DNA of 64,000 bases, taken from assembly GCF_900074915.1 (NCBI RefSeq), contig NZ_LT222319.1, forward strand, positions 5,819,001-5,883,000, in the 5' to 3' direction. The stretch comes from Pseudomonas cerasi. GTDB taxonomy: Bacteria > Pseudomonadota > Gammaproteobacteria > Pseudomonadales > Pseudomonadaceae. The position numbers were made by a program, and so were the translations under genes. Of the stretch, positions 18,201 to 26,341 are shown in pieces. Position 1 is the first letter of the stretch, and every line of letters begins with the position of its first letter. The notes under the pieces were generated by a model. That model saw only the letters and a list, made by a program, of their open reading frames with translations. It did no database searches and was not told where the DNA came from.

Positions 18201-21200
18201 GACAGGTTGCTGAAGCGTTGTGCGGCGCTGCCGTCAAGATTGGCCACGCTCAAATCGCCACGGCTGTAAACGTCGCCGTACAGGTTGCTAAACGTGCCGG
18301 TGCGCAAGGCCATGGCGCCGCCGCTGAACAGCAATGAATCAGCGCTGTTGGTGAGGGCGTTGCTGGCATTGAGGTTAACGGCGCCCTGTGCGCCCAATGT
18401 GCCGCGGTTGTCGATCTGTGCCGCGTCGATGCGCATGTTCTGGCGAGCGGTCAGGTAGCCGAGGTTGTCGAGGGTGCCGCTGAGGTTCAGGCGCGTGTCG
18501 CTGCCCGCGCCAATACGGCCACCGTTCTGGCTGACGTTGTTGGCGGTAATGGTCAGCAGGTTTTGCGCAGACAGGCGGCCGCTGTTGGTCAGATCACCTT
18601 TCAGGTTGAGGGTCAGGTCGCCATCGCTGAGCAGTTCGCCGCCGTTGTTGAGGCTGTTCAGGTTGAGGGTCAGACCGGTGCCACTGGCCAGCCGGTCACC
18701 GGCCAGCAGCGCCAACGAATCGCTGGTGTAGGTCAAGGCGTTGTTGAGCTGCACATTGCCCAGCCCGTCGACAGCGCCGAAATTCCAGTCACCGCTGCCC
18801 AGCGCGGTAATGCTGCCGCCCGCACCGCTCACCCGATTGAAGTCCAGGGTCAACAGGCCGGTGCTGGCGTGCTCGATGCTGCCTGCGCGGTTGTCCAGAG
18901 CATTTGCCTTCAGAGCAAAGTCGGTGTTGCCGACTTCGATACGGCCGCTCTGGTTGATGATGCTGCCGGTGAAATCGAAAGTGCTGGTGTCGGTGGTCAG
19001 GGCACGCAGTGCGCCGGTGCCTGTGTTGTTGATGCCAGCATTGTTATTGACCACGTTGCCCAAAGCGCGCAGTTGACCCGAGGTGTTGTCCAGCGAGCCG
19101 CCTTGCAGATTCAGCGTGGTATTGGATTCGATCAGGCCGCCGCGGTTGACCAGGTTGGTGGCGGTGAGGTTGACGCTGTCACCGCTGAGCTGGGCGCCAT
19201 TGATGTTCGACAGTGTGGTGCCAGTCGATACCAGCGAGGTCTTGGCGAAGAGTTTGCCCGCATTGCTGGTCAGCGAGCCCACGTTCAAGGTCAGGCTGTC
19301 GACCAGACTGGAGACCATGCCCGCCTTGCTGCCATCGCTGCTGGTGTCCAGCGAAGCGGCGGTGATGTTTACCGTGTCGCCCTGAATCGTGCCGCCGACG
19401 TTGCTGACGGTGCCGCTGCCCAATTCCAGTCGCGTGGTGCCGCCACTGCTGAGCAGCGTACCGCCGGTGTTATCCAGCGCGCCGCCGGTGTAGATCAGCC
19501 CGCCGCTGCCCGCGACCAGTTGGCCTTGCTGGCCGTTGCGCAGGGTGGTTGCTTGCAGGCTCAGCTGTTTGCCACGAATGCTGCCGCCCTGGTTGTTGAG
19601 GTCAGACGAACCGCTGATCGTGACCAGGCTGCTGCCCGCATCGATGATGCCGGTCATGTTGCTCAGCAGGTTGCTGACTTTCAGAGTCACGTCGCCGCCA
19701 TTGCTGACCACTGCGCCGTTGTTGTCGTTGATAAGCCGTGGTGCGTCGATCAGCACGTTCTGACCAAGCAGCGTACCGGCGCTATTGTCCAGCCATGCGC
19801 CGCTGACCCGCAGGCCGGCATCGCTCTGAATCTGGCCGCCGCGGTTGAGCAACTGAGCCTGGCTCGCCGTCGGGGCAAAGCTCAGGGCCATGCCCTGCGT
19901 GCCGGCTGCCAGCAGGCCTTGCTCGCGGTTGTCGAGACCGGCGGCGTTCAGGTCGATACGGTCACCAACGATCCTGCCTCCACGGTTATCGATCTTCGCA
20001 CCGGGCGCGCTTACGTTGACGCCGGCCCCCAGCACGCTGCCGCTGCGGTTATCCAAGCCTGTCGCGTTAAGGTCGAGATTGCCGGTGACCGCCAGCAGGC
20101 GGCCAGTCTGGTTAAGGACATTGCCACCGGTGATGCTCAGCAGGTTTTGCGCCTGCACGGTGCCGCCGGTGTTATCCAGTGTGCGGGGCGCCATCACCCA
20201 TGCATCGCCCGCACGGGCCGACAGCAGGCCGGAGCGATTATTGAGCGAAGTGGACGCAACGGTAAGGCTATTGCCGTCAATCTGACCCGCACTGTTATCC
20301 AGCGCATCCGCACCGATCGTCAGGCTGCCGCCAGATGCCTGAATCAGGCCGCTACGGTTGTCGATTTGCGCGCCCGGAGCAGTCACGTTGATACTCGTCC
20401 CCAGCAGGCTGCCGCTCTGGTTAAGAACATTGCCACCGGTGACGCTCAACAGGTTCTGCGCCTGAACGGTGCCGCCGGTGTTATCCAGCGTGTTGCGCGC
20501 CGTCACACGTGCATCGCCCGCACGAGCTGACAACAAGCCGGAGCGGTTGTTGAGTGTGGTGGACGCAACCGTAAGGCTACCGGCGTCGACCTGACCGGCA
20601 CTGTTGTCCAGTGCGCCCGCGCTGATCGCCAGGCTGCCGCCCGTTGCCTGAATCAGGCCTTCGCGGTTTTCAAGGCTGTCGAGTTGCAGGCTGGCCGCCT
20701 GCCCGGTAGCAAAACGAATCACGCCGGACAGGTTGACGATGGCCGGGGTCGAGATGAACAGCGACTGTTCACCAACGAGACGTGCCGCCAATCCCTGATT
20801 AATGATCTGACCGCTGGCCAGGTTGACCGCGCCGCCCTGCACCACGCTCTGGTTGTTGAGGGTCTGAGCCGCATTGATAGTCAGTGCGCGACTGGCTTCG
20901 ATGCTGCCGGTGTTGACGACCACCGGCGCGTTGATCGTGACGTCACCGCTCGCGTTGCGGCTGTTGTCGGCTTCGATGCCCGAAGCGATGGTCCCCGCGT
21001 TAGTGACTTTGCCCGCGTTGATCTCGACCCGCTCGCGTGCCGCCAGGCTTTGCTGGTTGACCAGCTCGCCGGCGGTGCGCACGTTAACGCTGCTCGCATA
21101 GGTTTTGCCGGTCATTTCGACGCTAGGTGCATTGACGTTCAGCGCAACCTGCGCCGAGGCCTGCGCCATGTTCAGGTGACCGTTGGCGTCTATCTGAATA

Positions 21201-22096
21201 TCGCCGCCACTGGCAGCCATATTGCCTGCCGTCTTTACGCCGACACCCTGTTCGGTGCCGACCAGCTTGATCGCGTTGGCGTACATACCGCCAAGCGCAG
21301 AGGAATCAATGGCCAGTTGCGGCTTGTCGGCGGCATTGGCAGCACGCTGTGTGGTCGCCAGCGTGTCGGCGTTGACGTCGTTGGCACCGGTGACGATGTT
21401 GAGTTGTTTTGCGTAGATATCGGCGTTGATCTTCGCAGAACGGGTGATCAAATCGAATTGGTCGACTGCGCTTGCATCCAGGCCTTTGCCATCAATCGTG
21501 ACGCTGCCGCCGTCCACGGCAAAATGGTCGAGTTTGCCATTCGCATCGAGTACCGGCTTGCCAGTGCTGAGGGTGACACGAGGCGTGTTGATAAAGCCGC
21601 AGCCGCTGCAGGTGACGCCATAAGGGTTGGCAATGATCACGCGGGCTGCCTGCCCGGCCACCTCGGTGTACCCATTCAACTGGCTGGCGTTGGCGCCGGT
21701 CACTTCATTGAGGATGGTGCTTGCGGCGCGCCCGCCTAACTGATTATTGCCAAGGATATTGCCGCCCAGCTGTGTGGCTTGTATGGCATTGGTGGCGTTG
21801 TTGAGAATTACACCCTTGCTGTCGACGTTGTACTGCTGGTACTGGTTATGCGAAAGCCCTGCCGCGTTGGGAGCGGCAATGTTGATGACCGGCACACCGT
21901 TGCCTGCCTGGCCTACGGACGTATTGGTGGTACCGCTGACTGCTATCCCGTCGGCCTGCGCCCAGATCGGTTGCCAGAACATGACATTGGCCAGCAGTAA
22001 TGCCAGCAAACGTTTGGGTATGCCCATGAATTTCAAGCGCTCGGCTACCGCAGCGGACGGCTGACGTGCCAGCAGAGCCATTTGATGAAAGTCCAT
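12257..22096 (-). CDS. cdiA: CdiA contact-dependent inhibition exoprotein with C39-like protease toxin
   Basis: A 3,279-residue two-partner-secretion effector. A long signal peptide (about residues 24-48, ending PIWAQA) is followed by the TPS domain (about 50-250, with NPYGVTCSGCGFINTPRV) that CdiB recognises. Long haemagglutinin repeats (LDNTGG, LLSVTGG, LDNRSG types) form the filament to about residue 1400, then a receptor-binding-like region and further repeats with NAGRD/ITAG motifs. A pretoxin VENN motif lies near residue 2913. The last ~178 residues after VGAKAT (near 3107) hold APVCGPACAAM, GKHFIIVDS and TRDPYVGP, a Cys/His/Asp arrangement of C39- or papain-like cysteine peptidases. 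CdiA is displayed on the cell surface and delivers this domain into neighbouring cells. It lies 24 bp after cdiB and is followed by its immunity gene. Confidence 0.93.
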   Translation of the reverse strand: MDFHQMALLARQPSAAVAERLKFMGIPKRLLALLLANVMFWQPIWAQADGIAVSGTTNTSVGQAGNGVPVINIAAPNAAGLSHNQYQQYNVDSKGVILNNATNAIQATQLGGNILGNNQLGGRAASTILNEVTGANASQLNGYTEVAGQAARVIIANPYGVTCSGCGFINTPRVTLSTGKPVLDANGKLDHFAVDGGSVTIDGKGLDASAVDQFDLITRSAKINADIYAKQLNIVTGANDVNADTLATTQRAANAADKPQLAIDSSALGGMYANAIKLVGTEQGVGVKTAGNMAASGGDIQIDANGHLNMAQASAQVALNVNAPSVEMTGKTYASSVNVRTAGELVNQQSLAARERVEINAGKVTNAGTIASGIEADNSRNASGDVTINAPVVVNTGSIEASRALTINAAQTLNNQSVVQGGAVNLASGQIINQGLAARLVGEQSLFISTPAIVNLSGVIRFATGQAASLQLDSLENREGLIQATGGSLAISAGALDNSAGQVDAGSLTVASTTLNNRSGLLSARAGDARVTARNTLDNTGGTVQAQNLLSVTGGNVLNQSGSLLGTSINVTAPGAQIDNRSGLIQASGGSLTIGADALDNSAGQIDGNSLTVASTSLNNRSGLLSARAGDAWVMAPRTLDNTGGTVQAQNLLSITGGNVLNQTGRLLAVTGNLDLNATGLDNRSGSVLGAGVNVSAPGAKIDNRGGRIVGDRIDLNAAGLDNREQGLLAAGTQGMALSFAPTASQAQLLNRGGQIQSDAGLRVSGAWLDNSAGTLLGQNVLIDAPRLINDNNGAVVSNGGDVTLKVSNLLSNMTGIIDAGSSLVTISGSSDLNNQGGSIRGKQLSLQATTLRNGQQGQLVAGSGGLIYTGGALDNTGGTLLSSGGTTRLELGSGTVSNVGGTIQGDTVNITAASLDTSSDGSKAGMVSSLVDSLTLNVGSLTSNAGKLFAKTSLVSTGTTLSNINGAQLSGDSVNLTATNLVNRGGLIESNTTLNLQGGSLDNTSGQLRALGNVVNNNAGINNTGTGALRALTTDTSTFDFTGSIINQSGRIEVGNTDFALKANALDNRAGSIEHASTGLLTLDFNRVSGAGGSITALGSGDWNFGAVDGLGNVQLNNALTYTSDSLALLAGDRLASGTGLTLNLNSLNNGGELLSDGDLTLNLKGDLTNSGRLSAQNLLTITANNVSQNGGRIGAGSDTRLNLSGTLDNLGYLTARQNMRIDAAQIDNRGTLGAQGAVNLNASNALTNSADSLLFSGGAMALRTGTFSNLYGDVYSRGDLSVANLDGSAAQRFSNLSGTVESEGAITINATAVENAKAEFELGQKIVSGSLNWQCGQHCDGHDSFKRGAITIEQTLLETAVKDSPSARLVAGKDLTIQAGNVQNRYSLLAANGNLSITANDLLNQGASERTGQNSISIGTPGRIDTGYWDQMEFVDIPAFKAAVAAGNFDLARFEVLKARSSDSRFEEQSNVTVWTDSPQPKYAATLQAGGTVNLNVARTVQNGSLRANNTPEILTGKLGEDQTGIKVGGIDITINKQATDASTATVASVKPVQRVAADGSVQTVFTPVDYSGIPFAAVDPTAGATFQLPKGDYGLFIRNPDPTSSYLIETNPNLTNLSKFLGSDYILSRLNISPDNNWRRLGDGLYEQRLIRDAVLAQTGQRFLADGLTSDYDQYRYLMDNALASKSALNLSLGVALNAEQVSALTHDIVWMENRVVDGQKVLVPVLYLAQADSRNLRGNSLIQGRDLNLISGGDLINVGTLRASNNLSVSSGGSIYQGGLVDAGNNLQMIAQDSIRNAMAGEIRGGQVSLTAVKGDILNDRTAIQVRDGAGMRTVTDAGSTITARENLALNAGRDITNYGAMSAGGDLSLKAGNDINLLAKTDSSEKHELFDGGHKSVITTDVKNLGSTVTAGGDLGIDAGRDINVLASQASAGKDLNVQAARDLYVASAGDVHNIDGKDKDGKKRIATSNGQTTQVASELTAANDFTSLTGRDTTMVASKITAGNEAYLYANNDLNLETADNAKSSFYSETKKGSWGKKSARMTESESVQAVSSVIQSQGKNTVVAVNDINLDGSTINSDKGALTVLAGNDVNLSAARNTEFSASAKSKSGGFGFSSTSKMSNDSATTTSLTGSTLSGNTTLVQAGRDVVAYGSNIVSTDETNVQARNDVRIESAAETFNAQHSQSTKKSGLMGTGGIGVTLGSSKNSYKQETESQTQKGSTVGSVLGNVNVIAGKDLTVKASDVVAGKDIKLIGQNVSIVDAANDATTRSAQESKKSGLTLALSGVVGEAVNTTIQTAKDAKHEDDTRLSALQGVKAGLSGYQAWQGAQALESGAQAGSFVGIALSLGTQKSSSSQLEEQSVSQGSNLTAGNDISVIATGTGQANAADGDLSVRGSKLQAGNNLLLSAARDIDLRSGINTQRLDGSNKSGGGAVGASLGVGSSGAGLSIFANANSGTGKEKGDGTVWTETSVNAGNQLTMNSGRDTTLEGAQVSAQKIVADIKRNLTVSSQQDTDRYDTKQSNVSGGGSFTFGSMTGSGSLSVSQSKIQSNFDSVKEQTGLFAGKDGYQINVGEHTQLNGGVIGSTASADKNTLNTGTLGWMNIGNKANFSSQSQSVSGGTGGDVGSQFMGNMGSLLLVGSNNKGKDSSTTYAAVSDGELTVRDQDKQQQDVTALSRDVEHANNALSPIFDKEKEQTRLRQAQLIGDIANQSMDIIRTQGTIEAAKAAQAELKDKNMPGADPNASYKDRQAYVEALQGTDAYKKTMATYGTGSDLQRAAQAATAAIQGLAAGNLGQAAVGASAPYIAGVIKESTGDNLEARIMAHALLGAVLAKSQQNSAVAGAAGASIGELVASQLYPGKSADQLTEAEKQKISALSTLAGGLAGGLAGGDSADALAGAGAAKNAVENNQLRGAEDLTLLMKQRQFAESCSGVSSASCDNLSKDINELLVKASSVLKETEAVADDFLKTPASTTEPGQLVKCSTSGNGVCVVSSNTIKTDLGQEWALEPASYEQSEIYNAKSATELATAKATLSETSKELFAAGCGGIGPAGIGCQLYMAGGGSNPVSGDQATSSERVMYGAQALLNGLGLFGAVYDGAAVGAKATAGASVDGAGGIVVAPKTIPYEPKGSVVLQGDAPVCGPACAAMTITDKTGAAISLDNAIGSFVNGVRPTGVNTLELSDVISKAGVKNTVNTTMLPEQLNKALQEGASVIVQVPAGQGKHFIIVDSVKSIDGVSYYMTRDPYVGPRGVQQGLLDGAMSTGVNAIVIGK

Positions 22097-22120
22097 GTGG
22101 GCGACCTCGGAGCAGCGTTA

Positions 22121-23824
22121 TTAAAGGAAAAAGTCCATGCGGAAATAGATCGGCGCTTCGCGCTCGATCACGTCGGGACGCTCCAGGGAATGGGCAAAGG
22201 TGACGGACGCAGCGACGTGCTGGCCGCGGGTAAACAACTCAAATGAGTTACTGGACAACCGACCATGGTTTTGGCCGTTATAACGATCATTGCGGATAAC
22301 CCCCTGATCGTAGCCAGCAGCAGCGCCGTATTCAGTGAACACCGGGCGTAGCCAGTCGAGCGCAACCGGACGCGTCAGACGTATTTCGTTGCGCCAGTAG
22401 CCGCCGCTGTCGCCGGACAGAAATTCGTCCTTGTAACCGCGTACCGATGACGAACCACCAAGGCTCAGACGTTGCGGACTGAACAGCACGTCCTCGCTGC
22501 GTTGCCCTGTGGCCAGGCTGGTGAAGGCCAGATTTTCGCCCCATAGCTGAAACGGATGCAGGTAGCTGATGGTGCCGGTGTATTTGCGATAGCGCGCATC
22601 GGCCTCGCCCGGCCCCGGATCGTGATTGCCTTGAGCATCCAGTAAGCCGATGCCCTGCTGCATGCCCAGGTCAATGTTGACGAATGCAGGCCCGACTCGT
22701 CGGCCGTGGTTGATGCCGAATTGTGCTTCGGTGATGCGGTTGCTGCTCAAGGCCAGCTTGCTGTCCTCGACGTAGTTGTTGGTGCGCAGGTACGCGAGAC
22801 CAGCGTTAAGCGAGGTCTTGCTGACCGAATCGCGGTGGATCACGCGCTCGGCACGAAACTGATGGTTCTGGCTGTCGCCATTCTGTTTGAACTTGAAACC
22901 ATCGGCTTCGGCCTGCGAGCGATATTCGGTTTCGCTATACAGATAGCTGAAAGTCCACCAGCCCCACGGCAGGCTGTATGACAGAAGGCCGTTGTGCGAA
23001 GCTTGCTGGTGGTCGCTGACCGCATCATGACCGCCGCGCAGACTCAACTGATCGGCAAGACCCAGCGGGCTGTCCCAGTCCAGACCCACGTTCCACTGCT
23101 GCTCGCCAGTACTGCGCTGGCCTTCGTTATTGCGCGAAAGGTTGGCACGCCAAGGCTTCTGCGGGGTATTTTTGACCACGACATCGCTACCGCCAACAGC
23201 CTGGCCCGGAGTCAGTTCCATTTGCGCCTGATTGGACGGCAGGCGGTTGAGCTGATCAACCATCTGCTCGATTTCCCGCAGATTGAGTAACTCGCCCTCT
23301 TTACCCGGAAAGGCCATGGCCAGTTCGCGATCCGAGAGGCCGCTGGCAGCGTCACTGCGCAGATTCTCTAGTTTGCCTTCGATGACCAGCACCTGCAGGT
23401 CACCCTTGGACAGATCCTGCTGCGGCAGATAGGCCCGAGTGGTCACCAGACCTTTGTCGATGTAATGGTCGGTGATGGCCTTCAGCAGTTCATTGAGCTG
23501 GGCCACGCCCAGGCATTTGCCCTGAAACGGCTTGATCAGTGCATCACGCTCAGCGGGCGACAAGGAATCCGCGCCTTTGAGTTCGATGCGATTGATAGTG
23601 AAGCAGCGGGTGTCGGCGGGCGTGGCGAGTGTTGTCGGCGTGGTCTGCTTGCCGGGCAGGTCCTTTAGCTCTTCCAGGCGACGGCGCTGCTCTTCGAGCA
23701 AGCGGTCCTGGCGATCACGTATGAGATCCTGTTCGCCGGGGGTTGCAGCCTGAACAGGCGTCAACGCTCCTGTGGCCAAGAGCAGCGCACACAAACCCAG
23801 CCATGTCCTTTTAAAGGCAAGCAT
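22121..23824 (-). CDS. cdiB: CdiB/FhaC-type outer-membrane transporter of CdiA
   Basis: A 567-residue two-partner-secretion pore. It has a signal peptide (ending PVQAA, about residue 27), a Gln/Arg-rich linker helix (RDRQDRLLEEQRRRLEEL), POTRA domains beginning near CFTINRIELKG, and a 16-strand barrel with the conserved SLGGSSSVRGYKDEFLSGDSG lid-loop region near residue 460 and a terminal FRMDFFL strand. It recognises the TPS domain of CdiA in the periplasm and secretes it. The stop lies 24 bp before cdiA. The sequence from 22155 on is duplicated at the left edge of the window. Confidence 0.92.
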   Translation of the reverse strand: MLAFKRTWLGLCALLLATGALTPVQAATPGEQDLIRDRQDRLLEEQRRRLEELKDLPGKQTTPTTLATPADTRCFTINRIELKGADSLSPAERDALIKPFQGKCLGVAQLNELLKAITDHYIDKGLVTTRAYLPQQDLSKGDLQVLVIEGKLENLRSDAASGLSDRELAMAFPGKEGELLNLREIEQMVDQLNRLPSNQAQMELTPGQAVGGSDVVVKNTPQKPWRANLSRNNEGQRSTGEQQWNVGLDWDSPLGLADQLSLRGGHDAVSDHQQASHNGLLSYSLPWGWWTFSYLYSETEYRSQAEADGFKFKQNGDSQNHQFRAERVIHRDSVSKTSLNAGLAYLRTNNYVEDSKLALSSNRITEAQFGINHGRRVGPAFVNIDLGMQQGIGLLDAQGNHDPGPGEADARYRKYTGTISYLHPFQLWGENLAFTSLATGQRSEDVLFSPQRLSLGGSSSVRGYKDEFLSGDSGGYWRNEIRLTRPVALDWLRPVFTEYGAAAGYDQGVIRNDRYNGQNHGRLSSNSFELFTRGQHVAASVTFAHSLERPDVIEREAPIYFRMDFFL

Positions 23825-24276
23825 AAATATTCCATTAGAAGCGCTAGTGGCGAGAGGTACGCCTGTTCGGGATTGGTCAATACGACGTTCAGTGCCATGC
23901 CAGATAGCGGCAAATTGGCATCACGTGTAACCATCGTGAAACAGACTACATAGATATCAGAAAATTCCCATCAATTTCTATTTTGGCGCTGATTTCTGAT
24001 TACTTATGCAGTTCCTAGTGAATCGCACACTTCTGGCCACGCTGCGGTATGTAAAGAGTTAATGGACCGCTCGATCAGACAGTCCCGGTGTTAACCGCCG
24101 CGACCCCGACCGGTCGCTTGAGCATATGGAAGCTTCAAGGCCTTTCGTTCCCATCACGGATCTGAGGGAAAACGATCCCCCCTTCGCCCTTAACTCAGCT
24201 CGTAAGAGCTAAACTGAAGACAATGTTGAGCATTGGTAATCAAGCACTGCTGCGAGACAACTCTGAGGGGATCGCC
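23825..24276. other. Intergenic promoter region of cdiBA and BPSL0761-type gene
   Basis: This is the proximal copy of the gap described at 1671-2122, with no ORF. It separates divergent units and should contain the promoter of the cdiBA operon, probably in the AT-rich part around 23955-24010. Confidence 0.4.
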
Positions 24277-24552
24277 ATGACCATGCCAAATGAACGCACG
24301 CGGGCAGTCATCCAAACTGGTAAGTTTCTGCTTGAACTGTCCCGAGATTCATCGCTGCCCGAACGGATACGACGTGATGCCAAATTTCTCCTACGTCACT
24401 ATCCAGATCAGTTCCAGATGCTGCTGGCGGGACGTATTGAAGAAGGTTCAGACCCTTTAATATCGCCAATGGGGCCAGTGTTCAGCTCTTCCATCGAGAA
24501 CAGCGATTACTCCCCAATCTGCGACGCAGCAGACGCCCAAAGCCCGAAATGA
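24277..24552 (+). CDS. BPSL0761-family small protein
   Basis: A 91-residue protein that starts MTMPNERTRAVIQT and has a basic helical middle with the segment FLLRHYPDQFQMLLAGRIE. This is typical of BPSL0761-family proteins found widely in Pseudomonas, whose function is unknown. GAGGGG lies ahead of the chosen ATG. The last codons overlap the sir2 start by 4 bases. Carried here as transposon cargo next to the CDI locus. Confidence 0.7.
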   Translation: MTMPNERTRAVIQTGKFLLELSRDSSLPERIRRDAKFLLRHYPDQFQMLLAGRIEEGSDPLISPMGPVFSSSIENSDYSPICDAADAQSPK

Positions 24553-25310
24553 ACGACTTGGATAGGGCCATCGAATCCTTGGCGGCCGCTCGAAAGGTTG
24601 TATTTTTCACCGGTGCCGGCATCTCTGCGGAAAGTGGAATTCCAACATTTCGCGACAAGCTCACAGGCGTTTGGGCGAAACACGACCCCGAAAGGTTGGA
24701 AACGGCACGTGCTTTTCGAGAGAACCCTCAAATGGTTTGGGGGTGGTATCTGTGGCGGCGTTTCCAAGCTGGCCAAGCCCAACCAAACGCCGCTCATCTT
24801 TCTATTAGTCAACTGGCGAGCACCGGCAAAAAGGTTTCGATCATCACTCAAAATATTGATGACCTGCACGAGCGAGCGGGGTCTCAGAACGTCGTGCATT
24901 TGCATGGCAGCTTGATCAAGCCGATCTGCTTTGCGTGCAAGCGTCCAGCGTTACTCACGACTGATCAATTTCAGGTTTCTGCAGAGGAACAATGGGTCGA
25001 GCCGCCCCGGTGCACTCGGTGTAACGGTAAACTCCGACCGGGTGTTGTGTGGTTTGGAGAGGACCTGCCTGCTGGTGCTTGGAAAGTAGCAATGGTCGAC
25101 GTCAAAAATTGCGACGTTCTGATCTCCGTGGGAACGTCAGGATTCGTAAGGCCTGCGGCGGATATTCCTGAAATTGCATTGGCATCTGGCGCGACAGTTA
25201 TCCACGTCAACATCGCAGACGTTTGCCTGGGAGCCCCAAACGAGTTGATGCTGACGGGCTCGGCCGCGCAAATGTTGCCTGCGCTATTGCAGGCGACAAC
25301 CTCAATATAA
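24549..25310 (+). CDS. Sir2-family NAD-dependent protein deacetylase
   Basis: A 253-residue sirtuin of the CobB type. Seen motifs: FFTGAGISAESGIPTFRD (NAD pocket), ITQNIDDLHERAG, VVHLHGS with the catalytic His, zinc cysteines in CFAC and CTRC, RPGVVWFGEDLP, and SVGTSGFV. It should remove acetyl groups from lysine side chains using NAD. Sir2 domains also occur in antiphage NADases, but those are usually fused or paired with other defence domains; this stand-alone protein with a full zinc site looks like a deacetylase. It is coupled to the small gene upstream. Confidence 0.87.
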   Translation: MNDLDRAIESLAAARKVVFFTGAGISAESGIPTFRDKLTGVWAKHDPERLETARAFRENPQMVWGWYLWRRFQAGQAQPNAAHLSISQLASTGKKVSIITQNIDDLHERAGSQNVVHLHGSLIKPICFACKRPALLTTDQFQVSAEEQWVEPPRCTRCNGKLRPGVVWFGEDLPAGAWKVAMVDVKNCDVLISVGTSGFVRPAADIPEIALASGATVIHVNIADVCLGAPNELMLTGSAAQMLPALLQATTSI

Positions 25311-25592
25311 CGATGGCAGCAGCTCAGCAAGATGTGTGAGTCTTTTCATAGCACCTACTTTGCGGGCGCTCGCGGCTTAGGCGCCCCTTTGGATTCGAAC
25401 AGCAGTCGGCTGTATGCATCCTCCAAACCCTCCCGAGTTTGCTTGGGTAGCGGAACATGCTGCTGATTTCCTGCGAAGGTTTATCCCAACCGCCAAGCTC
25501 AGGCAGGCATCAGCCGATGCTTCAGACAGTTGGTGAACCACAAGGCCGGCATTTATCTGTGATGCGTCAGAATTCAGCATGAGAAAGCAAGA

Positions 25593-25787
25593 ATGAATCC
25601 CAATGACAAAGCCGCCTGGCGCGCGATAATCACAGAGCGCATGGCTGATTATGAGTCTCAGCAAGGTGCCGTTGAGACTGGCCCGGCGACAATCGAGGAT
25701 TATGTCCAAGCGTTGCAGCAGGTAGAACCACGGGTATCAGTTGACCACTACAATACAGACAGAGCAGAAACCCATAAAAATAGGTAG
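25593..25787 (+). CDS. Small hypothetical protein
   Basis: A 64-codon ORF starting MNPNDKAAWRAII, hydrophilic and acidic. It ends 9 bases before the next gene, so the two may form an operon. I do not recognise either product. The purine-rich GAGAAAGCAAG before the ATG could serve as a weak ribosome-binding site. It lies just past the point where the distal element has its deletion. Confidence 0.45.
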   Translation: MNPNDKAAWRAIITERMADYESQQGAVETGPATIEDYVQALQQVEPRVSVDHYNTDRAETHKNR

Positions 25788-25796
25788 GGGAGAGAC

Positions 25797-26309
25797 GTGA
25801 GCCTAAATGATCACTTGAAAAAAGCATTGAATTCCGATTCCAGCGACGAGCTTGATGAAATCATCGACCTGTATGTGACGTTGTCTGCAGAGGTCTTCAG
25901 TTGCTTGACCATTTCGCTCGAAGGGAATTGGAAGGAAATTGATAGCGTCTGGTCTGCTCGGTTAGACGCAGCAGATTCAAAAAATAATACAAAATGTCAC
26001 GTCCATATCGCCAAAACCAAGCATCGATCCTCAAAAAGCAAACAGGTTTCTTGGAACAGTGATGGTAGCCGGCATGATAAAAAAACATTCGATGTTACGC
26101 TGGGGCAGAGCAGAAAGGCCCAGGCGATAGCTAGGAAATGTTTAGGCCTTGGCGAGTCCATAAGCCTTGAAAGCAAAGATTCCAAGCAGATGGTTGAAAG
26201 ACCTCTACTCAGCACCGCGACATCCTTTTCGAATGATGGAAAGGAGGTGAAGGTCGAGTTCTACGTGGAAGAATCCACCGCCCTCCTTCCCGCATGGTTA
26301 CGATGGTAG
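25797..26309 (+). CDS. Hypothetical cytoplasmic protein
   Basis: A 170-residue protein read from a GTG start at 25797, with GGTAGGGGAGAG directly upstream, a strong ribosome-binding site that decides this start. The sequence is mixed in charge, with a central HDKKTFDVTLGQSRKAQA segment and no membrane helix. I do not recognise the family. The preceding 64-codon ORF ends 9 bases earlier, suggesting a two-gene unit. The IS5-family element lies 30 bp after its stop and may have removed further genes. Confidence 0.6.
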   Translation: MSLNDHLKKALNSDSSDELDEIIDLYVTLSAEVFSCLTISLEGNWKEIDSVWSARLDAADSKNNTKCHVHIAKTKHRSSKSKQVSWNSDGSRHDKKTFDVTLGQSRKAQAIARKCLGLGESISLESKDSKQMVERPLLSTATSFSNDGKEVKVEFYVEESTALLPAWLRW

Positions 26310-26341
26310 CGGTTGTTGAAGTACGTATAGGGGGAGCTTAG

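Larger units (their letters stand above)
22155..25449. repeat. 3.3-kb segment duplicated at 1-3295
   Basis: The cdiB, BPSL0761-type and sir2 genes with their surroundings are repeated at a constant offset of 22154. The two copies look the same except for rare single-base changes, such as TGAGTCTTTT here against TGAGTGCTTT near 3186. The match stops sharply after GCTTGGGTA. Outside the window the similarity probably continues, as both copies come from the same kind of Tn7-like element. Confidence 0.9.

Noticed and set aside
12462..21739. Long plus-strand ORFs, for example 13922-14803 and 18563-20530
   Set aside because: They are antisense shadows of the repetitive, GC-rich cdiA gene and have no ribosome-binding sites or known domains.
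25377..25709. 110-codon minus-strand ORF after sir2
   Set aside because: Overlaps the start of the 64-codon plus-strand gene, lacks a start signal, and the distal copy breaks it.
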